A program made the translations under genes and the position numbers. From Hirudo medicinalis (Eukaryota > Annelida > Clitellata > Hirudinida > Hirudinidae), in NCBI GenBank assembly GCA_011800805.1, contig MPNW01000576.1, forward strand, positions 23,446-59,322: DNA of 35,877 bases, given 5' to 3'. The notes beneath the pieces are model-generated. The model was not told the origin of the DNA, ran no database searches, and worked only from the letters and a program-made list of their open reading frames with translations. Below are positions 11,387 through 22,059 of the stretch, piece by piece (the first letter of the stretch is position 1; each line of letters starts with the position of its first letter).

Positions 11387-12117
11387 CCTAGTTTCGCTGA
11401 TGACCTGAGCCAAACCAGTTAACTTTAATTGTTAACTCGAGGTAGTTACGATAAAACAGCACGTTGTTTTTCTGTGTATTATGACCGTTACGACTGTTGG
11501 AGTTTTTTTTTGTTTCAATTTCTTACTTTTTTGTCGAAGAATGGATGCGAATGGTTCTTAAATTGATTAGGATGGTTGATTAGTTCGGTTGGTTTCTCGC
11601 TCGAATTGTCATCAATTTAGACGTTCGACAAGTTGGAGTTTCCTTCCGCTGATTGTGGAAGGTGAGTTCGGCAAGACACGACTGGTGAGGGGTTGTTTAA
11701 AAATAGTCACTTGAATTAGTGTCATTCTTGATGGTCTTAGTGGTTGGCGGAAGATCGTGTGGTAAAAGTAGAGGTGTTCGTAACTTCCGTTCGTTTTTTA
11801 TTTTACTCAAAAACAAGCCTGGGTGATCCTGTGTATTTCCAATTCTAATGGGGTTTGAAGAGTCTCTCGAATTGTGAATCGTCGACAATGGTTTTTTATT
11901 GGTTGCAATATTTCGGGTAGGGCAGCTTTTGTCTTCCGTATCTGAGACTATTTTATTTATTACCTGTGTTGTGGCAGCGGTGAGTAACAAAAAATTTCAT
12001 GGAGGGTGACGAAAGCTCAGTTTATTGTAACATGTAAAAGGATAGATACTAATTATAACTAAAAGTTTGGCGATGACTCTAGCGACAGTTTTTTAGTTTT
12101 GGTTTAGCGGATTCGCA
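11387..12117. other. intergenic stretch between band 4.1-like gene and FUOM
   Basis: About 730 bp. It should hold the 3' UTR of the first gene and the promoter/5' UTR of FUOM. The minus-strand frame at 11697-11990 has no supporting features. I see no other gene. Confidence 0.5.
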
Positions 12118-13427
12118 ATGCCTCTCAAAGGGATTCCTTTCATCATCTCTCCAGATCTCCTTCACGTTCTGAGTTCTGCTGGGCACGCAGACGAAATTGG
12201 TAGGTCATTAATTTTTTTGATAAATGTTGAGACATCCGAACTTTTCTTCAAAGTGCAAGTTTAAATTCTGTCGAGGATTCTATTTCTAGGTAAATTACTT
12301 GTGCTTTATTTTCTATATGACAGTATTGGCAGATGCCCACTTTCCAACAACCTCCATCTGTAAGAGATCTGGAGTGAAAGAAATTAGAGCTGATGGTAAA
12401 TTAAGTTTTGCAGATTGATTGATTGATTGACTTTCATGTTATGAAGGAAGCCTTTGTCTAATCTTTTTAGGTAATTGACAATAAATGCATATTTGTTACC
12501 TGAACTTGAAAGTTATTAATCAAGGATCAAAATATCTTTTTTTTCTTTTCACTAAACATTTGCTTAGACATTATTTTATTTATTTATATATTGTTTATTT
12601 TGACCACATTTTTCTAATTTCTCAGGAATTTCAATACCTCCCTTGTTGGAGGCCATACTGAAACTTTTTCCTCTGGATTTGTATGAATCATGTCCGGTAG
12701 GATCCATTTATTTTCAAGCATCTTTGAGACATTGACAACATTAATATTTATCTCATCAACATCAACAATGTTTTAATAAGTTCTGAGAAATTTAGTTGAT
12801 TTTGATGAATAAAATGAACTTAAACGTAAAAATTAGATTGAGTGTCGGCATTCATTTCCGGACTGTAATTGCCAGAATCTACTGCTCCAAGTTTCAAATA
12901 GATTATCCACTATATAGGCACATTCTACTTATATTCTCTAATATAATAATTTATATTTTCTGAAATTGTAAGACAATCCTGAATAGTGACTAAATTGCAA
13001 ATTTGTTTTATAGGTGAGCTTGATGGATGTGACGGACACTGACAAGGCGAACTTTCCTGACGGACCTGACATTTGGAAAGAATACGAGGTCATCGTGAAG
13101 AGAGCCGAACCCGGCCTGAAGGTAAATTCGTAATTAAACTTGGTATCAGTAAATACTTATATCTTCAAGAGATTATCTTGACTTGGATTCTTTCAGAACT
13201 CAACTTTTTCAATGGTCGAAAGATTCAACTTCTACGAACAGGCGAAGAGAGCATTTGCCATAGTGGCCACTGGGTATTGATTATTTTATTACCAATAATT
13301 AATAATTATTAATTATTGATAATTAATGATGCCCTAATTTGTAACTGTAATTTGCTTCCTTCACAGAGAAACGGCTCAGTATGGAAACATTATTCTTCGG
13401 AAGGGGGTGGTCATTCCTGACAAATAA
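12118..13427 (+). CDS. FUOM: fucose mutarotase (six exons)
   Basis: Exons 12118-12199, 12324-12395, 12626-12696, 13014-13121, 13197-13273 and 13367-13427 join to 156 residues, close to the roughly 154 of vertebrate FUOM. The enzyme interconverts alpha and beta anomers of L-fucose in the cytosol, feeding the fucose salvage route to GDP-fucose. Family RbsD/FucU hallmarks are visible: start MPLKGIP, SPDLLHVLSSAGHADEIVLA then DAHFP with the conserved His in GHADE, and a C-terminal AQYGNIILRKGVV carrying the conserved Tyr. Every junction is GT-AG and in phase. No residue expected from the family appears to be missing, so I consider it intact. Confidence 0.94.
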
Positions 13428-15970
13428 GATTGTGAATGACCTCGCTATTTTAAAAATTTTATTATTTGTGATAATAATAATATGCTTGTGTTATTTTAAT
13501 CATACCATCATGTTCATCTGCTTCTGTTAATTAGAATTGGCTTGCACGGTTTGCTATGGAAAGTACATGTTTTGCAGCCTTGTTCTGTAGGTCATTGTCA
13601 TTTTGATTAAGTCACGTTGTGATAATGTAACTCGTGCTTGTGTGCTCTCGTTGTAATTGTACTTGTAATTTGTTAATTATAGTAATACTATTAACTACTG
13701 TTGCCGCATTAACGATTCGAGTGGAGTAACGTGGTGTGCTGCAGCTTTTGGACGAGGGGCGACATTTGTGGTCCAAGACGTGAATCTATCGCTCGAAGGT
13801 AAATTAAATAGAAGAGAGAGCGCATTGTAGTTTCAGTAAATTCTCCAATATATGATATGTATCACCGCTGTGAAGTTGATAAGCTCAAACAAGTGTCGGA
13901 TTTAGTGATTTGAAAGATCCTATATATTCAGTGTGGAGTCCAGACATTTATTGGTCTGGAGGGGATCTCGTATTAACTAACACCAACAAATAAAGACAAA
14001 GGCATTATTGTATATCGGTTGGTGCAGGAAAAGTGCCCCATCCGTAAATTGTTTCGGATGCAATTTCAAAAACGCTTCGTCGGTGTTTGTGATAGTAGTA
14101 ATTTTGCCAGCGTATCGTAACTGTAATGACCATGCTATTGTTGCTATTGTTGTTGGAGTAATGCTTCGTTGTTCTTAGAACTTAGAACTCAGACATCTGC
14201 GGAGTAGAAATGGTATCTGCCAACCAAAGGCAACCGAAAAAATCGCCACCAGTTAATTTTAGGAAAACTTTGGAGCTTTGACCCTTTCTTCTGGAAATAA
14301 CCGAAATGAGGTCCGCTTTGGAGAGTAGAATTGTGTTAAGTTTCAATTAGTCGGTTATAAGAGCTTATAAAAAATTAGTTACGATCACTCAGAAGGAATT
14401 CCCGAACTCTGACATGTGACAAGTGTGGTTTATAGTATTTATTTTATTTTTTTTATTTCAATCGTGTTAAGGTAGAATAAAAACAAAGCTGAATCAGATA
14501 ACCATAAAATGACCGAGTTCTTCAAAAGTTCTTATCATGGCCTTATTCTATCTCAAAGCCATTCTTAGGTTCAAAACCCGGATACCGTTTTACATGGTAC
14601 TATAAGTACTATTATAAGTACTATTATTATTTTATCATTTACAATAAAATATTAAGATTATTATAATTAATATACGATATCCGAAACCAGTCATAGATGA
14701 TCTCCCTCTCCTATTCCAGTAGTTTTCCAGTGAGTTGCACCGCGGATCACCGTAGTAGGGGAGTGGAGTCGTCCGATGTCACTGGAAATGTTTCTGTGGC
14801 GCTAGTAGGCACGCCCCTGCAAGGCGCTCATTGGGCGCTTGGAAGCCAATAAAAGAGTGGCGATTCTAGCATCATTGGAGTGTTGAGTCTCATCAATATT
14901 CACTGTCTGGATTGTTAGGATTGCCCCCTCCTCGACACCGAAAGCGTCGATGGATTGGCGACAAAATGTTGAATAAATATTAATAAGGCAATTAATAATT
15001 GATTAAGTTGTAAGGTTGCTCAGTTTTCTCAATAATCAGGGCAGCTTATGTAAGAAAGTTATGATCATCACAGATGAAGGAACCAGAAATGTTGTGCACA
15101 GATTGTTGTGAACCTTGGTTGTGCTTGTCGATTTTAAATAACAAATTTATAAAAATAACAAGGAACAGAGAGCCGAACACACATTCTTAAGTTCAATAAA
15201 CACTTTTAATTTAAGCTTCAACCATTCCAGGATAACAATTCTCAATTTAAAAAAAAAAGAAGAGGCGGAGCAAATAAAGGACTTTTTTTAATCCTTCTAA
15301 TTGTAATGGCCAATCAACGGACCTTCTAAAAAAAAAAAAAAAACAAACAACAAACAACAACAAAAAACAATCAAACCGTCGTGTCCCCTTGGCCACTACC
15401 CCCATAATGGCCACCCACCCATATAATTGCATCGACTAATCTCGCCTTCTTAAGGAGCGTTGGAAGGACGCCATGCGTTTAGATCAGCGTCGACGTTCGA
15501 CATCTGTTTGTATTGACTTCCATGCGCTCTTCTTTAATCCCGCTGAGTTGTTTGTATCCGGCTCATGGTATCGCGTCTATCAGGATCTATGCACCTTCCT
15601 CTAGCTGGAAAACACCTGCTTCCGCGTCTCCATCCCGCTTGCCTGTCTCCGTTCTTCTCCTCCCTTTCCGGACCCTTGAAGATGATGACGATGAAGAGGA
15701 AGACGTTGATGAGAAGGAGGAGAAGGAGGAGGAGGAAGATGAGTTTGTGCTGGAAAAGCACGTCTCTTGCGACATTCGCCGGAAGATACAGCACGGAGCT
15801 GTAAAGAGGGATATATAAATACGACGACCTGTTATTCTACCAGCCCTCCTAAAGGAACCCATCCTGAGAAGCAAAAAGGTTTTGCAATACAGAAACAGGT
15901 ATTGATCGATCGAGAATAAGCGAAAGATAAGTTCAGGATATTCATGCCACAAACGCTGTGTCCTTAAGGT
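13428..15970. other. long intergenic stretch upstream of PRDM14
   Basis: About 2.5 kb. It includes FUOM 3' UTR, one exon-like block at 13745-13798 (acceptor GCAG, donor GTAAAT, open frame FGRGATFVVQDVNLSLE), a promoter-like block near 14810-14855, poly-A tracts around 15250 and 15330, and a GA-rich acidic-coding frame at 15513-15818. No gene can be assembled with confidence. Parts are probably 5' UTR exons of PRDM14. Confidence 0.45.
14810..14855 (+). promoter_or_regulatory. possible promoter elements (GC/CACCC box, CCAAT boxes)
   Basis: CACGCCCC at 14810-14817, an inverted CCAAT (ATTGG, 14830-14834) between two GCGC motifs, and CCAATAAAAG at 14846-14855 cluster within 46 bp of GC-richer sequence. 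This would fit a promoter for the downstream PRDM14 gene, whose ATG is 1.1 kb further on, but no transcription start is visible. Confidence 0.3.
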
Positions 15971-17207
15971 ATGATCCAGTCTAAAGTGGGCAAGAGATCG
16001 GATGATCTTGGTGATAATACGGCCATGAATCCTCTCAGCACAACCCTTCCTGACGACATGGCTTTCAATAAGTCGACGGACTTTCACAACTCCTATTCTG
16101 AGTCCGTCTTGAGGTAAACATTTTGGCAAAAATGTTTGAAAACGTCATAATTTCCAGGGTCCGTTTTGGTTTGGTTTAATATTTCTTTCTATTTTTATAA
16201 ATATATTTGATTCCTTCTCCAGTTACTACAAGTGGTACTGTCAGCTGTACAAGGGCTTGCTCAGTTACCCATCGAGTAGCGTTTTTCCCATCGTGACGTC
16301 ACAACTCCAGGACAACTTGGTATTGCCCATTCCGAGAATGGAAAACCTCTTTGACTCGCAGACCGTAAATTCGAACGCTCTGGAATCTTCCACAAACTTC
16401 GAGAATAGCGGTTTCAGTTTTCCACACACCCCTCTTTTCCAGGTGGACAGAGGAACGGCGAGGAAGTTGGAATTAAAGGAAAATCGAAAGAAATTCGTGG
16501 ACAGAAATTTTCGAAAACAATTCGCACCGAAAATGAAACTGGGATTCCCTCTCGAGAAATTTAAATTTAACGACCAATCGGATCGCTCGATTCTGCGGCC
16601 TTTCCATTCTTTATCTTCTGGTGGATTCGCCCAACCACAGTTCTGCCTAAGAGACCTTGACCTACTTTTGTACGGTCACGTGAGGCTGACAGACGACGGC
16701 GATAGGCTGGCACTGTCCGGACTAAAGTTTGAAAACACAAAGTTTGGTTGGAATGATCTTGCATTGTCTTGTTTTGTTTATGAGAATTTGCTTATTTATG
16801 TATAATAATTAATTATTACTAAATAAATATTTAATCGATCATGCATCATGGAATGTGGTTAACTTAATGATTTCATTATTATTAATGAATAATAATAATT
16901 ATAATAATAATAATATTATAATATATATAATAATATATTAATAATCAATATTATTATATTATAATATATATAATATTAGAATAGTGATTATTAATACAAA
17001 TATATTTGTTTACATTTAAATTAAATAACATTTAATTCCAACATTCTTAATTATTTCAGGAATAAATGAAATCCTTGGCATTAAATCTGCTGACAAATCC
17101 TTGAAAAATCTAAGAACACTAAATATTCCAGAAGGTGAATGAGTGACAGTTAAATACACTTTAATCAATATATTTTAATATTAACTGATAAATATTTTTA
17201 CCATCAT

Positions 17208-17238
<31 letters not shown>

Positions 17239-17260
17239 AGTAATAGCATCATCATCGTCG

Positions 17261-17294
<34 letters not shown>

Positions 17295-19233
17295 CGTCGT
17301 CATCATCATCATCGTCATCATCGTCATCATCATCGTCATCATCATCGTCATCATCGTCGTCGTCGTCGTCATCATCATCATCGTCATCATCGTCATCATC
17401 ATCGTCGTCGTCGTCACCAATGTTATTCCCAACATCCTTCTGTTCATCCACTTCAAGGCATGAAGATATTCAAGGAGGAATGCCTTGGTGTGATCCACTC
17501 CGGCATCGTCAACAAAAGGCCAATCCTACCGAGGGGCACAAAGTTTGGCCCTTACCGTGGGGCTGGCGAGAGGAACTGTGGCAACCAGTGGGAGGTTGGG
17601 ATTGCGAATAAATGAATATATTTTAAATAATATTTTGAATATTTGTAATCATAAAATTCTTTGTCACAAGAAATATTACATTCTAGTGGTTAATTTATCG
17701 TAAAAATAATTGTAAAGATCGACCTGTAATCTTTACTTTATGGTGAGGGTCAGTTTTTTTTTTTATTTCCCGAGTCTTCAATTTGAAATTTGTGTCATAC
17801 TTACTTCTCCTATCGGTGGTCAAGTATCCTTCTTGCATGGATACAATTTAATAACAACTGAACTCTTCATTTATTCATTACAGTTGTTCGATGCCCTAAA
17901 CGACAATAACAATAACAACAACAACGACGACGACGACGACGACAACACCGATTGGCCCACAGCACAAAACTTGCTCGATCCTGATTGGCTGTCGTACGTG
18001 AACTGCGCCAGGCACCCGGGTGAGCAGACGATGGTCGTAAGAAAGTTCAAAGGTCAAATCTTCTTCGAGGTCACGAAGGACATGGGCAACGGGGAAGAGC
18101 TGCTTGTCTGGCATGAAGATGGAGGTCCAACTAATCATCACCACCACCATCACCATCATCAGCTCCTTCATTCCCTCCTCTCTTCTTCGATTCCTTCGGT
18201 CGTTCTTCCGGATCCGGAAGGTCAAAATGCTTTCCAGTTGAGGGAAGGGATGGTTGAAGACAAAAACATGGCGGGCTTGATAAGTGTTGATCTGCATTGG
18301 GCTGCTGATGATGTCTGGAGTAATAGAGTTCAACTCTTGGAAAGTCCTGAAAGTATATACCAATAAATTTAATGATATATGCATACGTAATACAATATGT
18401 AATATATTATATTTTATATAATATAATATTATATTTTTATTATTATATTATTGGTTAAAATTTTCAAAAATCGTAAATTGCAATGGTGACTTTGTCTCCA
18501 CTTTTTTCTTTATAAAAGCAAATATTGATTTTAATAGAAAAACTCAAATATATATTTTATCATAATAAAAATATTTCATTCGAATAAATTTACAAAATAG
18601 ATTATACGATTATAAGATTAAATATTATAGATTCTGACGGCTACCAATGTGACTTCTGCGGTAAGGTGTTCGCTTACAAGTACTACAGGGACAAACACCT
18701 GAAGTACACCAGGTGCGTTGACAGAGGTGACAGGAAGTACCCGTGTCAACTATGCACCAGGTAAGATCCGCTCATCTCCTCCACCACTACCTCCTTTTCT
18801 TCCTTTTCATCACCATAAATATAACCGGTTGACCATCGTCAACGTCATCATCATCATCATCGTTGTCGACGTCGTCGTCATCATCACCGAGGGTGTTGTT
18901 ATGACTATTGTCCATGGCAACAAAGATTAAGACGTATAGTGACATTGAGAAGTCCATCCATCGATATTTAAAACTATCTTGAGATATCGACATCGATATT
19001 TAAAACTATCTTGAGATATCGATATCGACGTTTAAAACTATCTTGAGATATCGACTTCGATATTTAAAATTATCGATATTGATATCGATATCGATGGCAT
19101 TCCTCAGGTCCTTCGAAAAGAGGGACAGACTGCGCATCCACGTGCTGCACGTGCACGAGAAACATCAACCACACAAGTGCAACGTTTGCGGGAAGAGTTT
19201 CAGCCAATCATCCAGTCTCAACAAGCATATGAG
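15971..19233 (+). CDS. PRDM14: PRDM14: PR/SET-domain zinc finger regulator, 3' end not found
   Basis: Exons 15971-16113, 16223-16746, 17060-17134, 17458-17594, 17884-18220, 18631-18760 and 19108-19233 join in phase to about 490 residues and then run out. The ATG has an in-frame TAA just upstream. Residues ~215-250 (LYGHVRLTD, LALSGL, LNIPEGMKIF) and the PR domain ~248-362 (LPRGTKFGPYRG, QWELFD, WLSYVNCARHPGEQ, GEELLVWHED) follow PRDM14 order. Then ZF1 is C2HC (C412, C415, H428, C434; KYYRDKHLKYTRC), ZF2 C444/C447/H460/H465 (SFEKRDRLRIHVLHVHEKH), and ZF3 C473/C476/H489, where the exon ends after KHMR before the last His. Vertebrate PRDM14 has six fingers and acts in pluripotency and germ-cell specification. 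The PR domain carries Asn7-Asp6 (301-313) and the linker has His8. Donors at 16747 (GTTGGA) and 18221 (GTCAAA) are weak and are chosen by phase and family order. Confidence 0.88.
17200..17415. repeat. compound CAT/CGT trinucleotide microsatellite
   Basis: About 70 consecutive triplets that mix ATC, GTC and a short AGC run, in the PRDM14 intron between exons 3 and 4. The downstream exon starts only about 40 bp later (17458). On the minus strand it reads as uninterrupted aspartate with a little alanine, but that frame has no gene context. Confidence 0.95.
18959..19097. repeat. 32-bp tandem repeat rich in ATCGAT palindromes
   Basis: Three to four copies of a unit like TCGATATTTAAAACTATCTT followed by GAGATATCGA, then a run of GATATC/ATCGAT. 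It ends 10 bp before the acceptor of the second zinc-finger exon of PRDM14 (19108). Confidence 0.88.
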
Positions 19234-19250
19234 GTATGTAGCAATAACAA

Positions 19251-19347
19251 CGATGACGATGATGATGATGATGATGATGATGATAGTAATAATAATAATA
19301 ATAACTATTATAATAATAACGATAACAATAATAATAATAATAACAAT
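19251..19347. repeat. (GAT)n and (AAT)n microsatellites
   Basis: A run of GAT units (about 19256-19284) followed by AAT/AAC-rich triplets to about 19347, beginning less than 25 bp after the last PRDM14 donor site found. Confidence 0.9.
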
Positions 19348-19621
19348 ACCTTCTTTAATTTCCTCCAAAGAATATTCATTTGATTGCGAGAAGACTTAAA
19401 CAGAATATTTTCTTTTTTTATCACTTAAATATATATTCGTAATTTGTAATAATTACGAAATTCAATGATTTTCCAATTAAATACGACGAAACTCGTGATT
19501 ATTTTTTGATTCCAACAATTATCAAGAAAGCGATGTAAAATTGAGCCTTACGACGTATGACATGTTGAGACAAACATCCTTCTTTCAGTACAACTGAAAT
19601 TAGTTCATGACAGTCCATGTC

Positions 19622-19651
19622 AGTACTGTACTGTACTGTACTGTACTGTAC
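19622..19651. repeat. (TACTG)n microsatellite
   Basis: Six units of AGTACTGT/ACTGT type in a row. Confidence 0.9.
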
Positions 19652-20009
19652 GTCACGATCAATCCTTAATATAATTACTATGTAACTTATTATTCTACAA
19701 AGTCGAATATTATGTAATTATGTTAATAATAAAAATCAATCCACAAATAATATCTTTTACCTGTTGAACTCTGGCAAGTTCTCCGTCTAAAGGCCAGGTT
19801 GTTCGGCTCTGGAGGACAAGTTAATGTCAATTATGAAAAATAATGCATTTTAAGATTTAATTTTTAAAATTGCATCTTAAAATGTTTTGAAGTCTAAACA
19901 GAAAAAAAAACATTTACGATGTGAGTTATAAAAAAAAATTCGTAAATCTTCTAAATACATATTACTATTCCACTCGTCTAAGTGATCTTCCAAAGGTAAA
20001 TATTGCCTA

Positions 20010-20172
20010 CTTCCGGTACTTAGCTAAGGGCATTAAGTGCATTGTTAGAATTTTCAACTCGATTGTCTTTTCATCTCCCAAACATAAAGCTTGTCAACTT
20101 TTGGTACTCAGGTTGGGGGCATTAAGTACTTTGTCAATATTTTCAATTAAATTGTCATTTTGTCTCTGGAAA
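20010..20172. repeat. imperfect tandem duplication, 88-bp period
   Basis: The block from 20010 (CTTCCGGTACTTAGCTAAGG, then GCATTAAGTGC, TTTTCAACTCGATTGTC) recurs from 20098 (CTTTTGGTACTCAGGTTGGG, then GCATTAAGTAC, TTTTCAATTAAATTGTC). Identity is roughly three quarters by eye. Function is unknown. Confidence 0.75.
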
Positions 20173-20470
20173 GGTATTTAAAAAAAATTAACAATGGACG
20201 TTAGAATTAGTCCTTCAATTGTTTTTAATCCGAATATTTTTTTGGGCAATGAAATAATATTTCACACGTGCGATAGTTCATTATTATTGTAATGCAATAA
20301 TTACAAGGGGGATGGGGCAAAAGGGTGCAGCCGACCCTCCCTGAAGTAACTGAACCATGGCTGGATATCAACAGAAAGTAAATTAGACCTTGGTTACACT
20401 GGCGTCCAGATTATAAGACACTTACACTACCCTAGAAATTATAATAAATTATTTATTAGTTGAACATCAA

Positions 20471-20644
20471 CAGGCCGCCGACAGAAATTTCGGGCCCCTA
20501 GGCGCAAGGGCCACGGCCCCCTATGTTATGTCAATTTGGTAATGGAAAAGCTAAAAAAAGGTCATGAATGTAGTATTGTGATATTTTAGAACCGGGCGGG
20601 CACCTCGGCACTTGGGTCAAGTCTGCCCCCTCTCGGCGGCCCTG
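20471..20644. mobile_element. 174-bp non-autonomous hAT-type element (MITE)
   Basis: The left end CAGGCCGCCGACAG and the inverted right end CAGGGCCGCCGAGAG form imperfect terminal inverted repeats starting with CAGG, as in hAT transposons. The flanks are AACATCAA (20463-20470) and GACATCAA (20645-20652), an 8-bp target-site duplication with one mismatch, which is the hAT length. The interior is too short for a transposase. GC content is far above the surroundings. Confidence 0.82.
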
Positions 20645-21402
20645 GACATCAAATTGTGAATAACCATACAAACTTTAAACAATCGACATCTTGTCTTACT
20701 TTCGGATTGGACGTTTTGTGCTGGATATCTCCCCATTGCCTGTGGATAAAAATGCATAATTATTATTTAATTATTAAGATTGGGAATATTATAAATGTTT
20801 ATCAACTTAATTTTTAAACTATTGGGATAATTTCCAGGACACGAGGTCATAATTTTAAACTAAGAACTGGTAAAATCAGATGCGGAACTGCTAAGAATTT
20901 CTTCTGTAACCGAGTTTGTTAGATCATGGAACTCCTTTTTTGTCGATATTGTAAATTCATCATCCGTTTCTCGCTTTGCTATTCGTGAACTTAACTTCAA
21001 TCAATATCTCGTCTACAAATAATTTTCTTCTTTTTGTAAACAAAAACGTTTTTGTGTCCACAAACGACTGTATTCCATCTTTATTTTTGAGCTGCGGGAG
21101 GTATTAGTCTAGTTTTTTTGCTACCATTGACGATTTCGCTCAAATTTGTGCATTTCTGTTTTCTTAAGTTCACTTGGTCATGCAAGAGCTCGAATGACCC
21201 TTTGACCGAGGTTGGTAATAAATAAATTTAAAAAAAAATAAAATAAATTAATTAACTTAATCGAAAATGTTACGCAAGAACTCGAAAGATTCAAAACCAA
21301 CCAAGAATATTTATCATCCTTTCGTTAAAATATTTTCCATTCCAAATCAATCAGTAGCGTTAATGACCACACAATTAATTCAAAACAAAGAAATAGTTAC
21401 AA

Positions 21403-21418
21403 ATAATTACCAATTATA

Positions 21419-21457
<39 letters not shown>

Positions 21458-21477
21458 TTACCAATTATAAATAATTA
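21403..21477. repeat. AAT microsatellite between direct repeats
   Basis: About 11 AAT units flanked on both sides by the same 18-20 bp block (AATTACCAATTATAAATAAT). Confidence 0.9.
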
Positions 21478-21663
21478 AGGAAACAATTTATAACGACAAG
21501 CAATCAATTCATCACATTTACTGACATCAACGACAATCAACGACAATCATTGCCGTCATGATCGGTGCTTTGATCTGTGAGTTCTACTGCTTGTATATCA
21601 AAGCTAGTAAACTGTTTTATTGAATCAAATCTGAACACTGCGTTAAATAAGTAACTGAATATT

Positions 21664-22059
21664 CTATATTAAATAATTAAACATTTTATATTTAAAATCA
21701 CAGGAAAAACCCACGTCGTAGTAACAACATCCGGGCTTTTGTGCTATGGCAAAGGTCTGCATGTCAAACAACTCACATCCATCAGAACTGGACAGATGGT
21801 TGAAGCCGGTGCATTCCTCAAACCCCTGGCAAACATAGGCGCACAAAATGGAACCGTCCACACATGGCTGACCTTTCCGGTCGCCAAAGAACAGACTGAG
21901 GTTGAAGGTCAGAGAGGCAGTTTGGACTGCACAGCCCTGGCGGCCCTTGCAGTCAAGAACTGCCCTGAAATTGAGCTCCAGAAGTGAACATCTTAACGCC
22001 GTCATGGAAATGAAAAGGACAATGGGATAAAATGGATCCATTAGCGAAACCGAGATCAT
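21664..22059 (-). CDS. secreted PAN/apple-like cysteine-rich protein
   Basis: An uninterrupted minus-strand frame of 131 residues. A hydrophobic N-terminus (MDPFYPIVLFISMTALRC, from the second Met at 22041) looks like a signal peptide, so the true start is probably 22041. The mature part has about ten cysteines. CVDGSILCAYVCQGFEECTG followed by FNHLSSSDGCELFD is the CAxxC...C..F.....C.LF layout of PAN/apple domains, which bind proteins or carbohydrates outside the cell. The last residues (FKYKMFNYLI) run into AT-rich sequence, and a GTGATT donor just before them could mean that further exons follow. Codon use is coding-like. No partner gene is evident nearby. Confidence 0.6.
   Translation of the reverse strand: MISVSLMDPFYPIVLFISMTALRCSLLELNFRAVLDCKGRQGCAVQTASLTFNLSLFFGDRKGQPCVDGSILCAYVCQGFEECTGFNHLSSSDGCELFDMQTFAIAQKPGCCYYDVGFSCDFKYKMFNYLI

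Larger units (their letters stand above)
19348..21663. other. gene-poor stretch
   Basis: About 2.3 kb after the last PRDM14 exon found. I looked for the missing zinc-finger exons (HSG-linker, C-x2-C patterns) in the plus frames and saw none. Contents recognised: a pentanucleotide repeat (19622-19651), an 88-bp-period duplication (20010-20172), a hAT-type MITE (20471-20644) and an AAT microsatellite (21403-21477). The rest is AT-rich without gene signal. Confidence 0.5.

Noticed and set aside
15513..15818. Plus-strand 101-aa frame with a long Asp/Glu run
   Set aside because: No splice site joins it to PRDM14 in frame and the acidic part comes from a GA-rich tract; at most part of a 5' UTR.
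15587..16129. 180-aa minus-strand frame
   Set aside because: It is antisense to the first PRDM14 coding exon and the GA-rich tract, and has serine runs from that tract.
17161..17451. Minus-strand poly-aspartate open frame
   Set aside because: It is the reverse reading of an intronic triplet microsatellite; no gene context, and the plus strand carries PRDM14.
21739..21987. 82-aa plus-strand frame
   Set aside because: Shadow of the cysteine-rich secreted protein on the minus strand.
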